43,628 bases of DNA, from NCBI GenBank assembly GCA_013289095.1, contig JABDAO010000013.1:1-43628 (forward strand), read 5' to 3'. The translations under genes were made by a program, and so were the position numbers. The DNA is from Bacteroidota bacterium (GTDB taxonomy: Bacteria; Bacteroidota; Bacteroidia; Palsa-965). Of the stretch, positions 18,070 to 23,911 are shown one piece after another. Each line of letters begins with the position of its first letter. Positions within the stretch are counted from its first letter, which is position 1. The notes under the pieces are model-generated. The model saw only the letters and a list, made by a program, of their open reading frames with translations, searched no databases and was not told the origin of the DNA.

Positions 18070-18693
18070 ATGTCAAAAGCAATTTTAAAATTTCATGGGT
18101 TAACTCCGGCACAAAAGCTGGCCCGTGCAAGAGAGATAGTAGCCAAAATGACCGGTAATACTAATTTTACAAATCCGACGCCTTCTCTGGCATCAATATC
18201 CGCAGCCATAGACGATGCCGAAAAAGCATTGGAAGCCGCTGGAGGTGGCGGGCCAATTTCAAAGAAAGACCGAAACAACAAGGTAGCCTTGGTAGTACTA
18301 CTGATGACGCAGCTGACAAGTTACATCAACGCCGTGACAGATGATCCGGTAAAACTTCTCACTACAGGTTTAACGTTGAAGACAGAAAAAAAACGTGGTA
18401 AACGTGTCTTCAGGGCTACACCCGGCAAAAAAGCCGGGACTGTGGCAATCGAAGCTCCGCCGAACAAGGCCCGAGCCCATAAATGGCAATACGGGTATGA
18501 TCCAGATACCCAGTCGAATGTCGTTCCAGCCAATATCGTTTGGTTAGATTTACCGATTACTTCGGCCTCGCATACTGCTATCGAAAACCTCACCACCGGT
18601 CATAAAGTATGGATACGCCACGGATATGTATATTCAGGCCCCAAAGGAGGTGACTATCCTTATGGTGATCCGGTTTCGGTTATAGTGCCTTAG
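18070..18693 (+). CDS. 207-aa protein of unknown function with Fn3-like C-terminus
   Basis: There is no signal peptide. The N-terminal half is helical: LTPAQKLARAREIVAKMTGNTNFTNPTPSL near residues 9-40, then an AIDDAEKALEAA helix, a Gly-rich turn, and a helix resembling VALVVLLMTQLTSYINAVTDDP near 72-95. After a basic linker the C-terminal part (about 130-207) ends in a fibronectin III-like pattern (GHKVWIRHGYVYSGPKGGDYPYGDPVSVIVP). Proteins with the same MTGNxNFTNPxPSL opening and a Fn3-type tail are, to my recollection, scattered in Bacteroidota genomes as hypotheticals; I cannot check this here. It stands alone directly behind the 42-bp palindrome array, which is the best candidate for its control region. 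No catalytic residues are recognised. Confidence 0.7.
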   Translation: MSKAILKFHGLTPAQKLARAREIVAKMTGNTNFTNPTPSLASISAAIDDAEKALEAAGGGGPISKKDRNNKVALVVLLMTQLTSYINAVTDDPVKLLTTGLTLKTEKKRGKRVFRATPGKKAGTVAIEAPPNKARAHKWQYGYDPDTQSNVVPANIVWLDLPITSASHTAIENLTTGHKVWIRHGYVYSGPKGGDYPYGDPVSVIVP

Positions 18694-18718
18694 TAAAAAA
18701 GAAAGAGGAAGAGCAAGA

Positions 18719-18743
18719 GAAGCATGGAGAATCTCCGTGCTTC
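18719..18743 (+). terminator. Possible hairpin terminator after the 207-aa gene
   Basis: GAAGCATGGA and TCCGTGCTTC form a 10-bp stem with one wobble pair and a 5-nt loop, 26 bases after the stop codon. Only short pyrimidine runs follow. The right arm also belongs to a decayed dispersed repeat, so the hairpin may be incidental. Confidence 0.3.
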
Positions 18744-18775
18744 TTCATGTTCTTCATGTCTCTGTGCTAAATACA
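18733..18775. repeat. Decayed dispersed repeat (reverse orientation)
   Basis: TCTCCGTGCTTCTTCATG and the following CTCTGTGCTAAATAC resemble the reverse complement of the repeat at 19437-19475. The two flank the DUF4337 gene in opposite orientations. The copies are too diverged for exact boundaries. Confidence 0.4.
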
Positions 18776-18799
18776 AAGCCAATTAACGCAAGCCAGGGT

Positions 18800-19327
18800 T
18801 CAGAAAAACACAAAGAACCCATTCAGGAAATAGAAAAACCCAAACACCCCCACCACAATACTCAGGTGCCAGACAATCTTTTTCTTGGCCAGGGCGGCAA
18901 TAGATGCCAGCAGGATAGAAACCTGCAAAAAGATAACCGCTATGCCAAACTTTTCTGAATGCCCTTTTGATTCATCCCTCACCGCTTCATATCCCTTGGC
19001 TTCGGCGCTGATCTGTTCTTTCTCAGCAGCATATTTGCTGATCTGTGTGCTATACTTGTCGAGTTTTTTCTGGAGTTCTTCCTTGTTTGCCGCAAGGGCG
19101 GTGTTGCTCAGCTGCAATTCAAGGTTTTCTTTTTGCATCTCATAGATATAGCTCTTGATGCTTTTGGCCTGATAATAGGCCCATGCATCACTGGCCTTGC
19201 TCTGGCTCAACAGCGATTTGGTGCTATACCCTCCTCCTTTAAACGTGCTCAGCGTTGCAAACACCGCAAACAGCACCGTTGTGAGCGAAAGATAATTTAA
19301 CCACTTTTCTTTTTTTTCTTCGGCCAT
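18800..19327 (-). CDS. DUF4337-like membrane protein
   Basis: The preferred start is the ATG at 19325-19327 (MAEEKKEKWLNYLSLTT), giving 175 aa. Starting further upstream would add a low-quality extension. One transmembrane helix near residues 12-30 is followed by a long helical/coiled-coil segment (about 35-130, rich in E, K, Q and A, with AKSIKSYIYEMQKENLELQ). Two C-terminal membrane helices follow (FGIAVIFLQVSILLASIAAL and WHLSIVVGVFGFFYFLNGFF). This matches the DUF4337 layout; the biochemical function is unknown. It is monocistronic, with a candidate -7 box just upstream and decayed dispersed repeats on both sides. Confidence 0.75.
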   Translation of the reverse strand: MAEEKKEKWLNYLSLTTVLFAVFATLSTFKGGGYSTKSLLSQSKASDAWAYYQAKSIKSYIYEMQKENLELQLSNTALAANKEELQKKLDKYSTQISKYAAEKEQISAEAKGYEAVRDESKGHSEKFGIAVIFLQVSILLASIAALAKKKIVWHLSIVVGVFGFFYFLNGFFVFF

Positions 19328-19349
19328 GGGTTTTATTTTTTTTGGAGTA

Positions 19350-19357
19350 CGAAGATA
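19350..19357 (-). promoter_or_regulatory. -7 box candidate for the DUF4337 gene
   Basis: On the - strand this reads TATCTTCG (TAnnTTTG with one mismatch), 22 bases before the chosen ATG. This supports the downstream start rather than the longer reading frame. No well-spaced TTG is seen. Confidence 0.4.
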
Positions 19358-19436
19358 GGGATTGGTTTTGAGATGCGTTGGATTTACCAGGAGTGACATG
19401 CCTTGGCTTTACGATGGGTTACATGCTTTGCTTTTA

Positions 19437-19475
19437 CCACGGAGGCACGGAGGGCACGGAGAGAAACGAAGAAAT
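19437..19475. repeat. Decayed dispersed repeat (ACCACGGAGGCACGGAG type)
   Basis: ACCACGGAGGCACGGAGG followed by GCACGGAGAGAAAC is a short internally repetitive sequence (period about 9-10, GGCACGGAG). Related decayed copies occur at 17081-17115, 18733-18775 and 23690-23779. The open frames across it are not genes. Confidence 0.5.
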
Positions 19476-19526
19476 TCAGGGTTGATCGGAGGACGGATAG
19501 AGAAACGCAAAAGGAGCTCTTCCCAG

Positions 19527-19656
19527 GACCTCTCCCTCAATCACTCACCCAAGAAGAGGGAAGTCTTGGTGCTGAACCACAGAATATAGCGATGCTCTCA
19601 AAAACCTTTTCCACAAAGGCTCTCCTCACCATGGGAGAGGAGCCGGAGGAGAGGTC
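19527..19656. repeat. MITE-like element with pyrimidine-rich inverted ends
   Basis: GACCTCTCC (19527-19535) is matched by its complement GGAGAGGTC (19648-19656). Inside is a CTCTCC/GGAGAG hairpin (19620-19639). The left part (GACCTCTCCCT followed by CCCAAGAAGAGGGAA) resembles the inner part of the element at 16153-16249, which suggests a shared family. Confidence 0.5.
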
Positions 19657-19774
19657 AACAGAGGGCATGAAGAAATTCAGGGCGGTTTTAATGGAGCAGA
19701 TAGCAGGGGTCTTGCTGAGATTTTTGATTTAGTATGCAAGTCAGTTGGTTCCCCCACCTTAAAACAGACAAGAT

Positions 19775-20076
19775 TCATTTTGACCGAATCCCCTTTTTCA
19801 AACGAGTCAAATCTCTTGCTCCATGATGTATGCGAAGGATGGTAATTCGGGGGTTGACAAACCGATAGACAATTCGGTAATTGTCCTCAATAAGTTCGCG
19901 AATAATCTGATTGTCAAATTCGGGCACTACTCTTCCCGATTCAGGAAATTCGTTGAGGCTCTCTACCCGTGCAATGATTCGCTCACTTGTTTTACGGGCG
20001 TAAAACTGCGAATCTTTAGAAATATATTCGTGAATTTGATCAATATCCTTGTAAGCCGTTTCTACCAAACAATCAT
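19775..20076 (-). pseudogene. ParE/RelE-type toxin, frameshifted near its N-terminus
   Basis: From a TTG at 20066-20068 the frame encodes VETAYKDIDQIHEYISKDSQ and continues to NYRIVYRF and RIHHGARDL. This is a clear ParE toxin body (about 97 aa), a family that inhibits DNA gyrase or cleaves mRNA. The first beta-strand is in another frame: ATG at 20074-20076 overlaps the antitoxin stop (ATGA) and reads M-I-V-W-stop (TAG at 20062-20064). Family members start M-x-V-x-W-[ST]-E-x-A, so one base has been lost between the Trp codon and GAA, near 20063-20064. The upstream frame has no ATG that restores the full N-terminus. The toxin is probably inactive unless this is a base-call error. Confidence 0.7.
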
Positions 20077-20252
20077 GCCCATTTCTTTTTCAACGAACGA
20101 ATCACTTTGGCATGTGAAATGACCTCTCCCCTGTCCGCCTGTTCAATTCCTTTCTGAACCTTATCCATAAAGATCAATCTTTCCAGCAGGTCATCGAGTT
20201 CGAATTTTTTGGGTAATTCATTGATTGCCAGTATTGCTGTTTGTCGTGTCAT
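20073..20252 (-). CDS. Antitoxin of the ParE-type pair (59 aa)
   Basis: ATG at 20250-20252 opens a 59-codon frame: MTRQTAILAINELPKKF, then LDDLLERLIFMDKVQKGIEQ, then ADRGEVISHAKVIRSLKKKWA. The C-terminal half (GIEQADRGEVISHxxVxxxLKKKW) is the usual toxin-binding tail of small antitoxins paired with ParE/RelE toxins in Bacteroidota. The N-terminal half should give DNA binding or dimerisation. Its TGA overlaps the toxin ATG by four bases (ATGA), the standard arrangement for translational coupling. The gene appears intact even though the toxin is frameshifted. Confidence 0.75.
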   Translation of the reverse strand: MTRQTAILAINELPKKFELDDLLERLIFMDKVQKGIEQADRGEVISHAKVIRSLKKKWA

Positions 20253-20372
20253 AGCGCATTATTTTTACACTGGTTCAACTACTCTCATCAAATATAAGAA
20301 AAAGCTATTTATGCCAAAAATCATCTGTTTTTTGCTTTCAACAATGGGTTTAATCCTTTCCGAAAGTCCGTT

Positions 20373-20472
20373 TTAAGAAACAAGATCTACTCTGGCCTGT
20401 AATAATTTCTCCAGATCCAGTTTCATTTGTACAAACTGCAATCCGCTGATCTGTGAATAATCGAGGCTACTT
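20373..20472 (-). pseudogene. Fragment of an MNT-type nucleotidyltransferase
   Basis: On the - strand a short open stretch reads SSLDYSQISGLQ then FVQMKLDLEKLLQARVDLVS and stops. The MKLDLEKLL-x-x-x-VDLVS segment matches the central strand-helix of small MntA-type nucleotidyltransferases, the antitoxin partners of HEPN toxins. The N-terminal GSxxRG active site and the C-terminus are missing. Identification rests on about 25 residues. Confidence 0.35.
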
Positions 20473-20668
20473 TACTTCTGAGGCTGAGCGATGTGCACGG
20501 GAAAGTCACAGACACGTCAAACTTTTGGATATTGATAATTTCATTTCCTTATGGCAGGAGTTTTATTCAAAGCTCACGGATGAGGATAAGATTTTATTGC
20601 CTTTACATCCGATTTATTTTTGGGGAGCAATGATTGAAAATGGGAATGATGTTACTTCAAATTTCTAG
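20453..20668 (+). pseudogene. C-terminal fragment of an Mrr-type restriction endonuclease
   Basis: The frame is preceded directly by a stop and begins without a plausible start region. Its product (RGYFTSEAERCARES, VKLLDIDNFISLWQEFY, EDKILLPLHPIYFWG) matches the last part of Mrr-like endonuclease domains. There, a strand with FTxxA is followed by the IxLIDGDxL-type helix and a PLxPIYF tail. The catalytic D-[EQ]xK core is absent, so this is an eroded remnant. It abuts an unrelated nucleotidyltransferase fragment on the other strand, indicating deletion or recombination between two former defence genes. Confidence 0.55.
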
Positions 20669-20699
20669 TTCAAATATCTTAATTGAACTAGCAAGAATC

Positions 20700-22010
20700 T
20701 CATTTTCCTCCGACTAATTCTGCAATACGATGATTTTCAATCTGATGCTCTATCATTTTTTGAGGCAGATTAAACTCATAAGCCAAATCACTAATATCTT
20801 CACTAGAAATATATGCTTTTTTAATTCGCTTTTTAAGAAATGAAGCGGGGGCCATAAACTCAGCAGCAAATGCTTTACTGCTCTTTTGAGTTTCCGTTTT
20901 GATAGAGGTGATTATGTGCGATTTAGGCTCAGTGAATAGATATTCAAACAAGCCTCTGCAAAGTGCGTATTGTTGATTTTGTTCATGATAGTTAAAAATT
21001 ACAAACTCAGGAGAATTATCAAGATTAGTAGCGACAATGGCCTTTACCCCTTTACCTAACGTACCTGAATCAGGTTTATGAATAATCGAAGTAATTTGAG
21101 ACGAAGATAAATTCAAACAATCTGCAAGTTGCTTTACGTCAGAAATTGGATTCTCGCTTATTTTCAGGAATTTTCTCAAGTATCTTGCAGCACTGTATCC
21201 TTGCCCCCACTCTTTGTTAGCATGAAATTGTTTAACTGACATTTTAGTTTTCAGATCAATAAGTGGAGCGATTTTTTTTCTCTCAGAAGTCAATTCTTTA
21301 ATGTAATTTGAAAAGAGATTAGCATCAGCAAGCAATTTCTCAATTGTTGATATTTGAAAAAAATCATTAATTACATTTTCTGGAAGGTTCTCAAGGGTAT
21401 CAACAATGCGATCACTCATCTTATCACTTACATCGTAAGGATTGATCCCTAAAGCTGAAGCTGCTAAACAAAAACACTTCTCTTCCTTAGAAGCCGCATT
21501 AATGGCTATCCATTGCTGTTGCAACTGAGTATCATTAATGCCTTCGCTTTGAAGTCTTTCAACTACAGAACTGATTAATTTATTGAGCTCTGAACTTGCT
21601 TCTAACATTGAAATTGAGCCTTCCCCTCTATATATAAATTCCAAATTATAGAGATCCATTCTCTTCTTGTTCCATCTCAAATTCATTTGGTCGCCCTCCG
21701 GAGAAAAAATGAGGTCTGGAAAAGCTATTCCACTTTCAGCAAAAGCAATATTATGCCTGTGTTCAAAGTCCGGTTGGCCGTGAAAATATTCATTAAATAT
21801 AAACCACCAGTTAGTAACAATCCATTCAGCTAAAGGATACAAGGGAATAAATATCTCATCTCTACTCGCCCTAGCTGTGAAATCATTGACAAAAGTGACA
21901 GCCTCACCTCCAACCTCAATTTTAAACTTTGCAGTAGTCACACTATACTCCCTCAATGGATGGTCACTAGGTGCGAGCCAACTATAGTCAAGTGAAAATT
22001 TATTCAGCAT
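20700..22010 (-). CDS. ImmA/IrrE-like protein lacking zinc ligands (436 aa)
   Basis: The N-terminal domain has a conserved-looking segment, DEIFIPLYPLAEWIVTNWWF (about residues 50-70), and is followed by a long helical middle. The C-terminal third has an ImmA/IrrE fold pattern: a helical lead-in (GYSAARYLRKFLKI), PEFVIFN, the helix QQYALCRGLFEYLF (about 343-357), and SSKAFAAEFMAP (about 375-386). In active family members the helix reads FTLAHELGHLL and the tail E-x-AN-x-FAA-x-LLMP. Here all zinc ligands (two His, two Glu) are replaced, so metalloprotease activity is not expected. The start at 22010 overlaps the upstream gene by 11 bases, indicating an operon. It lies next to tRNA-Lys in an AT-rich stretch with other toxin/defence remnants. 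A regulatory or toxin-immunity role is possible but unproven. Confidence 0.65.
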   Translation of the reverse strand: MLNKFSLDYSWLAPSDHPLREYSVTTAKFKIEVGGEAVTFVNDFTARASRDEIFIPLYPLAEWIVTNWWFIFNEYFHGQPDFEHRHNIAFAESGIAFPDLIFSPEGDQMNLRWNKKRMDLYNLEFIYRGEGSISMLEASSELNKLISSVVERLQSEGINDTQLQQQWIAINAASKEEKCFCLAASALGINPYDVSDKMSDRIVDTLENLPENVINDFFQISTIEKLLADANLFSNYIKELTSERKKIAPLIDLKTKMSVKQFHANKEWGQGYSAARYLRKFLKISENPISDVKQLADCLNLSSSQITSIIHKPDSGTLGKGVKAIVATNLDNSPEFVIFNYHEQNQQYALCRGLFEYLFTEPKSHIITSIKTETQKSSKAFAAEFMAPASFLKKRIKKAYISSEDISDLAYEFNLPQKMIEHQIENHRIAELVGGK

Positions 22011-22416
22011 AATATTGTTCTATACTATTAGGCCACTTATTTATTGGGAATCCGTGGTATTTCCCATTTCCATGATGCTTTGCCTCATAGACAATCGCTC
22101 CATCTTTAAACCAAATTCGCTCAGGAAAACCATTCTGAGGAAATGCACAAAAAGCTCCCCTACTAACCGCATCTTTAAGCCAACTTAAAACGACATCCTC
22201 CCTCAAGTGTATAGGACAGTGCGATTTGTCATATTTTAAATTCCCGCCATGAGTTGGCTGGACCCCTCCAAAGATAGTGCGTTTGTGATATGACGCTGGT
22301 TCATAAGATACCCTTTCGGAAAGAGCTTTGAGATCCATTCCCTGCAACTCTTTTTTCGGCACAATCTTCCTTGAATCAAAAAATTTAATCTTTGGTGGCC
22401 TTGCTTTTTTTGACAT
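22000..22416 (-). CDS. 138-aa partner protein of the ImmA/IrrE-like gene, unknown function
   Basis: The chosen start is the ATG at 22414-22416 (MSKKARPPKIKFFDSR); the longer frame from 22497 runs back into non-coding sequence before the tRNA. The protein is basic at its N-terminus and has no signal peptide. The core contains HCPIHLREDVVLSWLKDAVSRG and then a beta-rich end, IWFKDGAIVYEAKHHGNG and KYHGFPINKWPNSIE. The EAxxxGNGxYHGFPI pattern looks like a small alpha/beta domain, but I do not recognise a named family. Scattered His and a Cys could bind metal. The gene is the first of a two-gene unit with an 11-base overlap, a layout common in toxin-antitoxin and defence pairs. Confidence 0.6.
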   Translation of the reverse strand: MSKKARPPKIKFFDSRKIVPKKELQGMDLKALSERVSYEPASYHKRTIFGGVQPTHGGNLKYDKSHCPIHLREDVVLSWLKDAVSRGAFCAFPQNGFPERIWFKDGAIVYEAKHHGNGKYHGFPINKWPNSIEQYYAE

Positions 22417-22581
22417 TTTTCTATATCTTATAATCCGGTTTTGAATGCTCCAATCAGTTCGGCAGATATGGTGAACCTTACAGAAAGCTAAATCCAAATT
22501 ACCCCTCAGTCACAAAGTTGATTAAATATAGCCAATTATTTACGAGCACTTTTCTAAATGAACACCATTTTTGTGCAAATG

Positions 22582-22602
22582 AAAAAAGGGGCCAAACCCC
22601 TT
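22582..22602 (-). terminator. Terminator of tRNA-Lys
   Basis: On the - strand AAGGGG-TTTGG-CCCCTT is followed by TTTT. It has a 6-bp stem and a 5-nt loop, and lies 28 bases past the tRNA 3' end. Confidence 0.65.
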
Positions 22603-22629
22603 AGTGCTTGAAACCCCTATCCATGTTAG

Positions 22630-22702
22630 TGACCCCGCGGAGGATCGAACTCCGGACCCGTTGATTAAGAGTCAACTGCTCTACCAGCTGAGCTACAGAG
22701 TC
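22630..22702 (-). tRNA. tRNA-Lys (anticodon CTT)
   Basis: On the - strand the 73-nt sequence folds as a standard tRNA. The acceptor stem GACTCTG pairs with CGGGGTC (with G-U pairs) and the discriminator base is A. The D-arm is GCTCAGCTGGTAGAGC. The anticodon arm is GTTGA-CTCTTAA-TCAAC with CTT at the anticodon positions. The T-arm contains GGTTCGA-type GAGTTCGATCC. CCA is not encoded. Its 3' end faces the ImmA/IrrE-like gene pair, a common docking site for genomic islands. Confidence 0.95.
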
Positions 22703-22744
22703 ATTATTTTTCTTAGGGTGTCAAAAGTAAGAAAAACATTGATT
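22693..22744. repeat. 52-bp direct repeat, copy 1 (tRNA 5' end plus promoter)
   Basis: The sequence beginning CTACAGAGTCATTATTTTTC is repeated without mismatch at 22862-22913. This copy includes the first 10 bases of tRNA-Lys and its promoter region. Confidence 0.9.
22722..22729 (-). promoter_or_regulatory. -7 box of tRNA-Lys
   Basis: On the - strand this reads TACTTTTG, a perfect TAnnTTTG box, 20 bases before the tRNA 5' end. The same box is present in the second repeat copy (22891-22898). Confidence 0.55.
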
Positions 22745-22861
22745 GAATAAGGAGTTTTCTGATTTTTTCGGGAATTCATGAAAATCCACAAAATGCCGGC
22801 TTTTGACCCAAGATGACTGATTTGCCCCTCAAACTTGCACAAAACTTGCACATGAAATGAA

Positions 22862-22913
22862 CTACAGAGTCATTATTTTTCTTAGGGTGTCAAAAGTAAG
22901 AAAAACATTGATT
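22862..22913. repeat. 52-bp direct repeat, copy 2 (orphan tRNA 5' end plus promoter)
   Basis: This is an exact copy of 22693-22744, shifted by 169 bp. On the - strand it is a promoter followed by the first 10 bases of tRNA-Lys, after which the tRNA sequence stops. It is either a truncated tandem tRNA copy or a recombination scar. The rest of the gap 22703-23140 shows only a short CTTGCACAAAACTTGCAC direct repeat at about 22834-22851. Confidence 0.9.
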
Positions 22914-23140
22914 CCAATGCCCTTTTTACGTTAAATAATGAAAAATCAGTAAAATCAGGCTATTCTCATCTATTCTAACACCAAACTACACATGCTAATC
23001 CATTGAAAAGTTATTCAGGAGTAATAAAGATGATCTTATTTGCCTTTTTTACTTTGCCCGAGCCCATAGCATAAATAAAGTTAAAAGAACGGGATTAATT
23101 ACCAAACAGGAACAATGAATGTTTGCAGTTCAGCCATCAC

Positions 23141-23593
23141 TTAGAGATTATACAACTCCACCACCCTCCTCGCATGTTTCATCCGGAGCGCCCGTATCGG
23201 CAATACAGCTGCCCCGGCAACCAAGCCCCCCAGCATAACCCCAACACCCAGATACAGCGTTGAAACAGGTTCCCGGTTGTAATACTTATTGGGTGGGATA
23301 AAACTTGTAGCATAGTACTCGGCCACAGTAGATGCCCCTTCAACCAGACCAGCGCCGCCCAGCACCTCGCAGGCTGTTTGGAGTTTGCGCATCTTGCGGC
23401 AACTGTTTATTTCGCGGTTGAGTGTTTCGCCCAGGTCCTGTTTACGGAGCAGGGAGAGGAGATGGTTTTGGCTCATGCGTTTGCCTTGATACAGATAACG
23501 CCGCCCGAGGTCTGTGATCGGGTCGCGATGTGCTGTCTGCGAAAACAGAACCGCGCTCAAAAGAAATAAACAGAGGAGCGTGACGTATTTCAT
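23141..23593 (-). CDS. Small exported/membrane protein of unknown function (150 aa)
   Basis: The chosen start is the ATG at 23591-23593, because it begins a good signal peptide (MKYVTLLCLFLLSAVLFSQTA). The longer frame adds 48 residues without membrane or conserved character. The mature part is basic and helical (GRRYLYQGKRMSQNHLLSLL), followed by a hydrophobic stretch near residues 65-85 (ACEVLGGAGLVEGASTVAEY). A clear transmembrane helix lies near 105-130 (LGVGVMLGGLVAGAAVLPI), and the C-terminus is basic. The pattern suggests a small inner-membrane protein, but I do not recognise the family. It is monocistronic. Confidence 0.55.
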   Translation of the reverse strand: MKYVTLLCLFLLSAVLFSQTAHRDPITDLGRRYLYQGKRMSQNHLLSLLRKQDLGETLNREINSCRKMRKLQTACEVLGGAGLVEGASTVAEYYATSFIPPNKYYNREPVSTLYLGVGVMLGGLVAGAAVLPIRALRMKHARRVVELYNL

Positions 23594-23689
23594 GCTGTCA
23601 GACAGCTGCTTCGTATGCGTTCGGGTAAAGGACATGAGGGTACAGAATCTTGGAATGCTAATGCGTACTGGGTGCTTTGTGCTGAAGCT

Positions 23690-23779
23690 AACCACCGGGG
23701 CGCCAAGAGCACTAAGATACACTAAGATTGCTCTCAAACCAGCTTAGTGAACCTTCGTGTACTCAGTGCCTGAGTGGTT
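23690..23779. repeat. Imperfect inverted repeat of the dispersed AACCAC family
   Basis: AACCAC at 23690 and GTGGTT ending at 23779 bound a 90-bp imperfect palindrome. Its two arms align over about 37 bases with several mismatches. The arms resemble the repeat at 17081-17115. It lies upstream of the ndh gene. Confidence 0.5.
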
Positions 23780-23845
23780 ATTTTAGCAGGTCTGTTTCAT
23801 GCCGGGATTCAGTTGCAGGATCTTCTTCAACCCTGAATAATTTAG

Positions 23846-23853
23846 TAATTTTG
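23846..23853 (+). promoter_or_regulatory. -7 box upstream of the type II NADH dehydrogenase
   Basis: TAATTTTG is a perfect TAnnTTTG box, 58 bases before the ATG at 23912. The nearest TTG is about 30 bases upstream, so the -33 element is not convincing. Confidence 0.45.
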
Positions 23854-23911
23854 ATACCCGATAAGCACGCTGCTCCAAAACAGCAATCAGTATACTTAAA
23901 CGCTTCTTAAC

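Noticed and set aside
18737-18958. 73-aa + strand frame
   Set aside because: It is antisense to the DUF4337 gene 3' end and covers a decayed repeat.
19362-19732. Two overlapping + strand frames of 75 and 109 aa
   Set aside because: They run across decayed repeat sequences (CACGGAGG motifs and the inverted element); composition is repeat-derived and there is no domain.
22416-22497. Longer start for the 138-aa gene
   Set aside because: The added 27 residues have no conserved character and cover the AT-rich region near the tRNA; ATG 22414-22416 begins a typical basic N-terminus.
22834-22851. attachment-site core (CTTGCACAAAACTTGCAC)
   Set aside because: The short direct repeat is suggestive, but there is no integrase gene and no matching copy at the other end of the accessory region that I can see.
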